Assembly (NCBI GenBank): GCA_021186555.1
Contig: JAJKFL010000004.1
Location: 8,174,001 to 8,238,000 of the forward strand
DNA length: 64,000 nt
Source: Reticulitermes speratus
Lineage: Eukaryota > Arthropoda > Insecta > Blattodea > Rhinotermitidae
Direction of reading: 5' to 3'
Below, one piece after another: positions 53,881 through 64,000 of the stretch. The notes beneath the pieces were generated by a model, which had not been told where the DNA came from, ran no database searches, and was given only the letters and a program-made list of their open reading frames with translations. Made by a program: the position numbers and the translations under genes. Each line of letters opens with the position of its first letter. The first letter of the stretch is position 1.

Positions 53881-56195
53881 GACTGAGAAAGCTGATTCCT
53901 GCAAGAGGTTGTCACCTGTCTACCAAAATACATAAAGTCATTATATTCATTTCTAATTCGCAATTTCGGATGGTCCGTATTGTCCATAATTTCTTCACAT
54001 TCCTTCCCACATCTTCATTTCTTTACTTGTCTTTATGATTCCCTTATTCTAGTCTCTTTCAAAATTACTACTTGCAGTATTTTTGTTTTAAAGGCCTTCA
54101 TCTAATTTCTTCATTTCCCTTTATCTTTCTGTCTCTGTATCTTTTTTTTTATTTGATTATTTTTATATTATTCTGGCCCTATTTTCGACTTGCATCTTTT
54201 CTGCTACTCTTTACTCTTCTTTTACATCTTCTTTCTCGGTTACTTTGCATTTAGTCACTTTATATCCACAGTTGTTTACGGTTGCTGACATTGTTTTGAA
54301 GAGTTGCTATTGCAGTTTCAACCTTGCATTACGTTACGATATTTACACACTCGTCCTATAAACACGTCGTTACTCCAGCTATGAGCTTCAGATTAGTGAC
54401 GAAATAACATTTCTCTCTTAATCTGAGGAGTTGGCGCCAAATGGTGAACTTGGGTTTTCTTGCATCCAGTCTGTTTCTGTTTATTCCACCGTTCCCTAAA
54501 GGAGATGTAGAACGCCAAGCTTGCCAACTGTGTTCATTATACATTTGCCATTAAACGCAGTCTAAAGGCGCTAGCTGCTAACCCCTTTTCGTATGCAGCT
54601 CTGTGTACCGTCAGGGTTTGACGTGCTAGGATTTCCTGACAAGGCTCAGAATTTCAGATCCTCCGTTCCATCCTGCCGCTTTAACGGTCCAAACCGTCGC
54701 CACAAACGTGTTCCTTACACACGAGGTACCGAACTAAATCCGCCCCTGAACATTTTAACAGCTGCTATGTATAACAAGGGATGAACAATCCCTTAGAGAC
54801 AGTTCATGGTTTCTTTATGAGGTGGACGAAGGTGACCAGTGTTCTTCTATATTTGATTCTTCCCAGTTGGACGTTTGGTTACCACATGGATATTGCAACC
54901 AAATCCGTTGTAGCTAAACTGCCCTTTCTTGCCCTTGGGCTTTTTAAAAATTGACTGTGTGGAGATAATGTAATTTATTTTTCCCTAACTTAAGAGTATT
55001 TGCATAATAAGTTCTACTTAATCTTATGCTTACGTTTTAATACAATTCGTGGGAAAGAGTAATGAATTTTAACCCCGTCACTCGGTGAAACACTTTCATT
55101 TTATGCGTGGAGGAAACACAGAAACTATCTTACGTAATGCGTTTACTGTGTAAGCATTTAGTTGATATAGGACACGCCAGATGACAGTTTTTGTTTTGAA
55201 GCTGTCATTGTAACGTCATAATTTGCCAATAACATCTACCAAGCTGAGAAAGTTTCGAAATCGTGGCGTGAATATTCAGTGAAATTTTAACTGCTTAATA
55301 TCCGTCTAAGAGTATAATATATGCCCACGGATAATTTGAAGGTATATCTGTGGGAATCGTAGCTATAGACGCCGTGGATTAAAGCATGAATATGTTAACC
55401 TCGTCATATGATGGGACCGTGGATATTTAAAATAATAACTTCAGGTAATATCATCCACACATTGCTAACTATCCGATAGGTTTTCGTACTTCCATTTCCT
55501 CTAAATTTTCTATTTATTAAAAATTCTGTTGTTTACACTTGTTGGTAGGACTAAAGTTTGAAAAGCCGATCCGTGAATTCTCGAGTGATACAACTCACTT
55601 AATTAGGAAAATTCTCATATGCAGTTATGTAAACATAATGGTAATTTGATTGATAAGCAAGTCTTCAGGGAACCTAATCCCTTGTTCGACATTTTGCATC
55701 ATATCCAGTTACAGTGCGCTGTGTTTAAGTACGAACTAGACCCCTTCATTTGCTTGTGAATACTGTTTTATTATTGCGTCTCTGCTCAGACATTTCTCTA
55801 CTCCTACCTCCCGTCTATACAAGTGATTCTCTACATCGTAATAATACACTAATAGGTTTATCGGTAACACTGTTTCCAATAAAGGTCCTATAGTCTAGGC
55901 CTTCTTGACAGGCTGGACGACACGTTCTTCACCACGCTATATATCAATCCAAAATATGTGCCTTAATAACTTTTTAGCCGAAGATAATGAAGGCAAATAT
56001 TTTAATTAAATTTAAAATATATTGTTTTTATCCTAATTTATTTCATCCAAATATTGTAACAATTTGTAAATTCACAAATATATGGCGCAAACTTTTAATC
56101 AGAGATAATAAGTTTGTATGCATTTTAAAAAGCCTTGAACATTCTTGAATATTGGCCTGTGTTAATTGGGTATCTGACACCTGTTATAATCAACA
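53881..56195. other. no gene recognised
   Basis: Pyrimidine-rich 54040-54240. Several short frames (54356-54784) lack domains. Near 56200 a tacagggtgtttcgcataa phrase resembles one end of a Tc1-like element, but no partner end was found. Confidence 0.4.
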
Positions 56196-56504
56196 TTGTT
56201 ATACAGGGTGTTTCGCATAAAGTCTAACAAACTTCAGGATATTATTGTATGTGTCATTTTAAGTAAAAACATTATATCAACATATCTCCAGTTACCAACT
56301 GCTCTGCCGCTACGAACATTTTAATGTTTCAAAACACTGTATATCTGTACGGTATCATTCCTTATAAACCACCTTCACGTTTACTCCCACATCTGGCAAA
56401 CACTACTTCCTCGTAATTATCTTTGAGACGCTCAGAACTGTGCCTACAGTAATGTGCAAGAGTCAGTGCAACATAACTGAAAATTGGCTTTGTTTATGTT
56501 ATCT

Positions 56505-56678
56505 CATCCATAGGTACAAAAATCCCGGGCATCGGTTCACCCGGGAGACTAAATATTTTACGGTGGCGCCTAATATTTTTGGGTCCTCAGCATGGAACTT
56601 GCTTAATGCCGTCCACCTGGCACCTGGAAATTTGAGGTGCACCCTAGAATTTTGGAAACGTGTTTCACCCCTAATCTA
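56505..56678 (+). pseudogene. LINE ORF2 C-terminal remnant (SSAWNLLN)
   Basis: The plus strand gives PGHRFTRETKYFTVAPNIFG, then SSAWNLLNAVHLAP and LEFWKRVSPLI before a stop. A hydrophobic-W-N-L-hydrophobic word followed by F-(W/K)-K near the C-terminus is characteristic of several non-LTR RT families. The fragment is short. Confidence 0.42.
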
Positions 56679-56774
56679 ATTAAAACTTATTTTTTCTTCC
56701 TTGTTGTAACATAATTATGTAAAGTAACATAACTCTCTCGGTAATGGAAATAATAACTATTGTGTATATTTTGT

Positions 56775-59700
56775 GGTGTTATCTGATAATTTTATTTTGA
56801 TGTTGTACGTAGAGGAAGGTATTGCTTAGTTGATGATTTTGTTTGTGGTGTTATCTGATAATTTTATTTGATGTTGTACGTAGAGGAAGGTATTGTTTAG
56901 TTGATGATTTTGTTTGTGATGTTATCTGATAATTTTATTTTGATGTTGTACGTAGAGGAAGGTAAGGCTTAGTTGATGATTTTGTTTGTGGTGTTATCTG
57001 ATAATTTTATTTTGATGTTGTACGTAGAGGAAGGTATAGCTTAGTTGATGATTTTGTTTGTGGTGTTATCTGATAATTTTATTTTGATGTTGTACGTAGA
57101 GGAAGGTATTGCGTAGTTGATAATTTTGTTTGTGGTGTTATCTGATAATTTTATTTTGATGTTGTACGTAGAGGAAGGTAAGGCTTAGTTGATGATTTTG
57201 TTTGTGGTGTTATCTGATAATTTTATTTTGATGTTGTACGTAGAGGAAGGTAAGGCTTAGTTCATGATTTTGTTTGTGGTGTTATCTGATAATTTTATTT
57301 TGATGTTGTACGTAGAGGAAGGTAAGGCTTAGTTGATGATTTTGTTTGTGGTGTTATCTGATAATTTTATTTTGATGTTGTACGTAGAGGAAGGTAAGGC
57401 TTAGTTGATGATTTTGTTTGTGGTGTTATCTGATAATTTTATTTTGATGTTGTACGTAGAGGAATGTAAGGCTTAGTTGATGATTTTGTTTGTGGTGTTA
57501 TCTGATAATTTTATTTTGATGTTGTACGTAGAGGAAGGTATTGCTTAGTTGATGATTTTGTTTGTGGTATTATCTGATAATTTTATTTTGATGTTGTACG
57601 TAGAGGAAGGTAATGCTTAGTTGATGATTTTGTTTGTGGTATTATCTGATAATTTTATTTGATGTTGTACGTAGAGGAAGGTAAGGCTTAGTTGATGATT
57701 TTGTTTGTGGTGTTATCTGATAATTTTATTTTGATGTTGTACGTAGAGGAAGGTATTGCTTAGTTGATGATTTTGTTTGTGGTTTTATCTGATAATTTTA
57801 TTTTGATGTTGTACGTAGAGGAAGGTAATGCTTAGTTGATGTTTTTGTTTGTGGTATTATCTGATAATTTTATTTGATGTTGTACGTAGAGGACGGTAAG
57901 GCTTAGTTGATGACTTTGTTTGTGGTGTTATCTGATAATTTTATTTGATGTTGTACGTAGAGGACGGTAAGGCTTATTTGATGATTTTGTTTGTGGTATT
58001 ATCTGATAATCTTATTTGATGTTGTACATAGAGGACGGTAAGGCTTAGTTGATGACTTTGTTTGTGGTGTTATCTGATAATTTTATTTTGATGTTGTACG
58101 TAGAGGAAGGTAATGCTTAGTTGATGATTTTGTTTGTGGTGTTATCTGATAATTTTATTTGATGTTGTACGTAGAGGACGGTAAGGCTTAGTTGATGATT
58201 TTGTTTGTGGTATTATCTGATAATTTTATTTGATGTTGTACGTAAGAGGACGGTAAGGCTTAGATGATGATTTAGTTTGTGGTGTTATCTGATAATTTTA
58301 TTTTAATGTACGTAGAGGAAGGTAATGCTTAGTTGATGATTTTGTTTGTGGTGTTATCTGATAATTTTATTTGATGTTTTACGTAGAGGACGGTAAGGCT
58401 TAGTTGATGACTTTGTTTGTGGTGTTATCTGATAATTTTATTTGATGTTGTACGTAGAGGAAGGTAAGGCTTAGTTGATGATTTTGTTTGTGGTGTTATC
58501 TGATAATTTTATTTTGATGTTGTACGTAGAGGAAGGTATTGCTTAGTTGATGATTTTGTTTGTGGTTTTATCTGATAATTTTATTTTGATGTTGTACGTA
58601 GAGGAAGGTAATGCTTAGTTGATGTTTTTGTTTGTGGTATTATCTGATAATTTTATTTGATGTTGTACGTAGAGGACGGTAAGGCTTAGTTGATGACTTT
58701 GTTTGTGGTGTTATCTGATAATTTTATTTGATGTTGTACGTAGAGGACGGTAAGGCTTAGTTGATGATTTTGTTTGTGGTATTATCTGATAATTTTATTT
58801 GATGTTGTACATAGAGGACGGTAAGGCTTAGTTGATGACTTTGTTTGTGGTGTTATCTGATAATTTTATTTTGATGTTGTACGTAGAGGAAGGTAATGCT
58901 TAGTTGATGATTTTGTTTGTGGTATTATCTGATAATTTTGTTTGATGTTGTACGTAGAGGACGGTAAGGCTTAGTTCATGATTTTGTTTGTGGTGTTATC
59001 TGATAATTTTATTTTGATGTTGTACGTAGAGGAAGGTATTGCTTAGTTGATGATTTTGTTTGTGGTATTATCTCATAATTTTATTTGATGTTGTACGTAG
59101 AGGACGGTAAGGCTTAGTTGATGATTTTGTTTGTGGTATTATCTGATAATTTTATTTGATGTTGTACGTAGAGGAAGGTAAGGCTTAGTTGATGATTTTG
59201 TTTGTGGTATTATCTGATAATTTTATTTGATGTTGTACATAGAGGACGGTAAGGCTATAAGTTGATGACTTTTGTTTGTGGTGTTATCTGATAATTTTAT
59301 TTTGATGTTGTACGTAGAGGAAGGTAATGCTTAGTTGATGATTTTGTTTGTGGTTTATCTGATAATTTTATTTGATGTTGTACGTAGAGGACGGTAAGGC
59401 TTAGTTGATGATTTTGTTTGTGGTATTATCTGATAATTTTATTTGATGTTGTACGTAGAGGACGGTAAGGCTTAGTGATGATTATTTTAGTTATTTGTGT
59501 GTTGTTATCTGATAATTTTATTTTGTATAGGATTATGATGTTGTGAGAGTAATTTATGATGTGTAAGATTATTGTTTGTGGTGTTATCTGATAATTTTAT
59601 TTGATGTTGTACGTAGAGGAGCGGTAATGGTTATCTAATGTGATGACTTTGTTTGTTGTGGGTGTTATCTGATAATTTTATTTGATGTTGTACGTAGAGG

Positions 59701-61470
59701 AAGGTAAGGTTAGTTGATGATTTTATTGTTGTGGGGTTTATCTGATAATTTTTTTTTATTGATATGTTATTAGTGTAGAAGGAGGTAATGCTTAGTTGAT
59801 GATTTTGTTTGTGGTTTTATCTGATAATTTTATTTTGATGTTGTACGTAGAGGAAGGTATTGCTTAGTTGATGATTTTGTTTGTGGTGTTATCTGATAAT
59901 TTTATTTGATGTTGTACGTAGAGGAAGGTAATGCTTATTTGATGATTTTTGTTTGTGGTATTATCTGATAATTTTATTTGATGTTGTACGTAGAGGACGG
60001 TAATGGCTTAGTTGATGATTTTGTTTGTGGTGTTATCTGATAATTTTATTTGATGTTGTACGTAGAGGACGGTAAGGCTTAGTTGATGATTTTGTTTGTG
60101 GTGTTATCTGATAATTTTATTTGATGTTGTACATAGAGGACGGTAAGTCTTAGTTGATGACTTTTGTTTGTGGTGTTATCTGATAATTTTATTTTGGTGT
60201 TGTACGTAGAGGAAGGTAATTGCTTAGTTGATGATTTTGTTTGTGGTATTATCTGATAATTTTATTTGATGTTGTACGTAGAGGACGGTAAGGCTTAGTT
60301 GATGATTTTGTTTGTGGTATTATCTGATAATTTTATTTTGTGTTGTACGTAGAGGAAGGTAATGCTTAGTTGATGATTTTGTTTGTGGTATTATCTGATA
60401 ATTTTATTTTGATGTTGTACGTAGAGGAAGGTAATGCTTAGTTGATGATTTTGTTTGTGGTATTATCTGATAATTTTATTTTGGTGTTGTACGTAGAGGA
60501 AGGTAATGCTTAGTTGATGATTTTGTTTGTGGTATTATCTGATAATTTTATTTTGATGTTGTACGTAGAGGACGGTAAGGCTTAGTTGATGATTTTGTTT
60601 GTGGTGTTATCTGATAATTTTATTTGATGTTGTACATAGAGGACGGTAAGGCTTAGTTGATGACTTTGTTTGTGGTGTTATCTGATAATTTTATTTTGGT
60701 GTTGTACGTAGAGGAAGGTATTGCTTAGTTGATGATTTTGTTTGTGGTATTATCTGATAATTTTATTTGATGTTGTACGTAGAGGACGGTAAGGCTTAGT
60801 TGATGATTTTGTTTGTGGTATTATCTGATAATTTTATTTTGATGTTGTACGTAGAGGAAGGTAATGCTTAGTTGATGATTTTGTTTGTGGTATTATCTGA
60901 TAATTTTATTTTGATGTTGTACGTAGAGGAAGGTAATGCTTAGTTGATGATTTTGTTTGTGGTGTTATCTGATAATTTTATTTGATGTTGTACATAGAGG
61001 ACGGTAAGGCTTAGTTGATGACTTTGTTTGTGGTGTTATCTGATAATTTTATTTTGGTGTTGTACGTAGAGGAAGGTATTGCTTAGTTGATGATTTTGTT
61101 TGTGGTATTATCTGATAATTTTATTTGATGTTGTACGTAGAGGACGGTAAGGCTTAGTTGATGATTTTGTTTGTGGTATTATCTGATAATTTTATTTTGA
61201 TGTTGTACGTAGAGGAAGGTAATGCTTAGTTGATGATTTTGTTTGTGGTATTATCTGATAATTTTATTTTGATGTTGTACGTAGAGGAAGGTAATGCTTA
61301 GTTGATGATTTTGTTTGTGGTATTATCTGATAATTTTATTTTGATGTTGTACGTAGAGGAAGGTAATGCTTAGTTGATGATTTTGTTTGTGGTATTATCT
61401 GATAATTTTCTTTGATGTTGTACGTAGAGGAAGGTAAGGCTTAGTTGATGACTTTGTTTGTGGTGTTATC
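56775..61470. repeat. 71/72-bp satellite, about 65 units
   Basis: The unit runs ggtgttatctgataatttta, ttttgatgttgtacgtagag, gaaggtaaggcttagttgat, gattttgtttgt. A second class lacks one T (tatttgatg, 71 bp) and usually has gacggtaagg. Classes alternate in blocks. A private set (gatgtttttg, ggttttatc) recurs 783 bp apart (57781 and 58564), and another five-unit set recurs at exactly 358 bp (60661 and 61019), showing higher-order repeats. A degraded stretch at about 59475-59770 has many indels. No frame is coding. Confidence 0.97.
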
Positions 61471-62095
61471 GGCCACGTGTATCACAGTAGGGTTTGACAT
61501 AATGAATATCACTCTTTTATGCTGTTACTTGACACATACACTTCTTTGTATTCGTACACGACAATAACATATATGTATTTTAAGCTTTTAAGTTACAGCG
61601 ATGTACGTACATACATTAAAATGCTCAAAGCTGTGCAACTGTTGATAATTGGACATGTGTTTATATAGCGTGTTTTACTCAGAAGTCTCCTGTAATAACT
61701 TAACATCCTTAAGTTTGGCACACCTTATGCCAAACAACCTGTACAATTTTTCACTGTATTTGCGTCATTGTATATCATGTATATATTTAAAATATATAAA
61801 TATTTAAACTAGAAGTGATTACTCGAAAATGGCCCTTTTAAACTGAAACATGTCGGAGTTTTGACATGATGTAGACTGTTAGGAATATTCCTTAGATGCA
61901 GTGTATTTATTGGTCTGATCCATTAAATTGTGTTTCTTTATGTATCCCTAAAGGCATGAGACACAGGGAGCAGTGTTCAATTTCCCCCTATTTTTTTTAT
62001 ATATTTTTCGCTGCGTTAGATATTTAGCGAATTACGAAAATCTTTGTGTAAAACGTGCTTTACGCTATTTTTATCTGATTGTAACAAAAATGGGT
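61471..62095. other. no gene; one hammerhead-like remnant
   Basis: At 61829-61857 the plus strand reads ACTCGAAAATGGCCC...TGAAACATGTCGGAGT. The GAAAC-ATGTC-GGAGT half and an ACTC stem I partner survive, but the core is mutated. Confidence 0.4.
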
Positions 62096-62179
62096 ACAGA
62101 CACTTCTACAGACACTTCTACAGACACTTCTACAGACACTTCTACAGACACTTCTACAGACACTTCTACAGACACTTCC
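62096..62179. repeat. 12-bp tandem repeat, 7 units
   Basis: acagacacttct repeated seven times; the last unit ends in cc and runs into cgacttac. The same cacttcccgacttac word appears inverted at 62536-62551. Confidence 0.95.
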
Positions 62180-62299
62180 CGACTTACTCAGTACTTACGT
62201 TCCGGATGTTCCTACGTAAGTCGAATTTTGCGCACGTCGGAATTTAATTCATATATATAGTCAAATATCTATATATACATACATACATATATGAGTGTG

Positions 62300-62455
62300 T
62301 GTGTACAAGGAAGTCCAGTTGAAATTCAAACTCCAACACACTACAACCTGATCGGCCGCAGCATGAGCGCCCAGCCGCCTGTGTTCTCGCCCAGCAGTAT
62401 ACTTCCGCCATCTTCATCTCATTGCGCTTTTATTCCCGCAAGAAAAATAAAATTA
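62300..62455 (+). repeat. unknown dispersed repeat, copy 2
   Basis: Shares nucleotide and translated similarity with the minus strand of 40736-40905 over about 60 codons (VEIQTPTHYNLIGRSMSAQ, then VFSPSSILPPSSSHCAF). See copy 1. Confidence 0.6.
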
Positions 62456-63234
62456 GGAGCGCGTGTAAAAACTGTTATATGTTTAAATTTTTTATTTTTC
62501 CAAAAACTGCATAAGTCTGAAATCACTTAATTTGATAAGGGCGTAAGTCGGGAAGTGTCCGTATTTCGGTTGTAAGGATAAGAAATATAAATGAAGCCCT
62601 ACGTTTTGGGGTTTCTGATACCCACTGTCCGTTATATTCAGCTTTGACATAAAAACAAAAAGTTTTGACGTGGAAATGATGCGTATAGGTAACAATCCCT
62701 TGAGCGCCATTGTAAATTAAATATGAGTTAGGATGGAGAATGACTGTTTATTAGTTAATTAATTGATGGATTCTTCGATTAGTTCCTATTTTGGAAAATT
62801 TCTTCACTCTTTTTAATTTCAAATGTTAGGGAGTCTGTAAATATCTCTTTCGAAAGGCTGTCATAGAAAACATTTGTCGTCTATTACAATTTTCTACCAA
62901 AACATGTGCCTTTGATGAAAGGCATGCAGTCCTTGACTTGTCGAGCATTGAACCCGGGGCCTTCGAACTCGAAGCAGGTTTGGGAACCGCCCAATTGCTA
63001 CGTTAAGCGAGCGTACTTTGAGGTAATTTTTTCCGACCTTAGAGACCGAGCCCAGGTGTTACACCTGGAAGCAGACCCACCGCACAAAGGGACTGCACTG
63101 TTGTCTTTGAAGTGGTAACTGCTAACATAAACCAATAGCTACCAGGAGCTGTAAGGGGAATAACCACCATATTTGTGTCTTTTGTCCTGATCATACGGAG
63201 AACATACGAGGACGGAACTCATTTTGTGGTCGTG
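62456..63234. other. no gene recognised
   Basis: Includes a ggtgttacacctgg hairpin near 63056. Short frames only. Confidence 0.35.
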
Positions 63235-63345
63235 TGGGTACGACACAGTAAGTGGGGGACCGACGTTTCTGAGTAGCATATAGCTTCCACATCATACACT
63301 AAAACTGAGGCAGCGGGTTCCACCGAAATGTTGATTACCACACGA
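63235..63345. repeat. inverted pair of hammerhead-like / 'PCSLV' repeat fragments
   Basis: Minus strand 63257-63295 reads TGATGTGGAAGCTATATGC then TACTCAGAAACGTCGGT. Plus strand 63306-63343 reads ACTGAGGCAGCGGGTTCCA then CCGAAATGTTGATTACC. The two decayed copies diverge from a short centre. Confidence 0.4.
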
Positions 63346-64000
63346 CAGAGTGCACGGTTCTTTTTTATTCCAAAGACCACAGTCTGTGTTATCACAGATG
63401 TAAAAACGCCACACCTCGTAGAATTATACAACGTGAATTTTAAACAAAAAGTCACGAAAATTGCTCTAGTTATGTAGGCCTATTTTAGTTTTAATTTGGT
63501 TGCAATTACGAATAGGAAGGGAAGAAAAGAACACTTAACAACACTGGAAGTTTTGCTTGAGTTTTCGTTTTCGTAAACTCATTAGGATTGTAGTAATCAC
63601 GTAGTTTGTAAAATTTGTATATTTGGGATTAACATTGATTACAAATTATTCTAACGCGATGTTAGTTATTTTTTTTAGGAACTTGTTTCTGTAAGCGAAA
63701 AAATGTTACGCGTTCGTACGTATTATTTTATCAATATACTTGGTGCACTGTTTATACATTTTATATACTTTACACTAAAAATCCTCGTCGATTTTTTTTT
63801 TTAGATTTTTAGATTTAGTTTAACAGGAATAAGCGCATGTGGAATGTAAAAATAAAAAAGGTACCAATAATAATAGGGGCATCTGAAACCATCTCAAAAT
63901 CATTAAAAAAAACATCTGAACAACATATCTGGAAAACATAATATGATGGAAATTCATAAAACAACCACACCAGGCACTGTACACATACTTCGGAAAATGC
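63346..64000. other. no gene recognised
   Basis: AT-rich, unassigned to the window end. Confidence 0.35.

Overview
This window is eukaryotic, almost certainly insect, and reads as repeat-dominated intergenic DNA. There are no operons, no ribosome-binding sites and no dense coding, and the sequence is AT-rich by eye. Two retroposon families with tRNA-like heads recur many times. Several non-LTR retrotransposon (LINE) C-termini are present, along with hAT, pogo-like and mariner DNA elements with recognisable target-site duplications. The SINE heads and the 'PCSLV..Y..F.GT' pseudo-reading frames resemble repeats I associate with cockroach and termite genomes. A blattodean such as Periplaneta is my best guess, but that is an inference.

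Only two protein genes look intact. One is a host-like gene at 28839-29282 (+) for a 147-residue secreted protein with a signal peptide and a downstream AATAAA. The other is a complete mariner transposase (351 aa, DD34D) at 29734-30789 (-), inside a 1.33-kb element with both terminal inverted repeats and a TA duplication. Most other long reading frames are artefacts of tandem repeats or SINE heads.

Layout: 0.3-1.6 kb is a 114-bp satellite. 1.8-18 kb holds SINEs, LINE debris, small inverted-repeat elements and a perfect 188-bp palindrome (14261-14448). 18.7-27.2 kb holds three minisatellites (27, 27/53 and 30 bp), a hAT element and more SINEs. 28-31.7 kb holds the secreted-protein gene, the mariner, and a hAT element with a SINE nested inside. 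34-45 kb holds LINE fragments (one with an 18-bp target-site duplication and a pentanucleotide tail), a pogo-like MITE, and foldback elements, one carrying a decayed mariner-like insertion. 46.9-47.7 kb is a 66-bp satellite. 51-56 kb is LINE and MITE debris. 56.8-61.5 kb is a 4.7-kb satellite of 71/72-bp units, each carrying a double GATA motif. 62-64 kb is mostly unassigned.

The most interesting hidden signal is a recurring RNA-like motif, CTGANGA - one extra base - hairpin - GAAA - short self-complementary step - TH. It sits mostly in or beside inverted-repeat elements and often on both strands. It matches the hammerhead ribozyme core, with the tiny stem III known from ribozymes of Penelope-like retroelements. 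The best copies are at 38890-38931 (+), 16257-16298 (-), 16598-16639 (+), 12996-13033 (+) and 44347-44384 (+). The antisense strand of the common 'PCSLV' pseudo-ORF repeat appears to be another decayed branch of the same motif.
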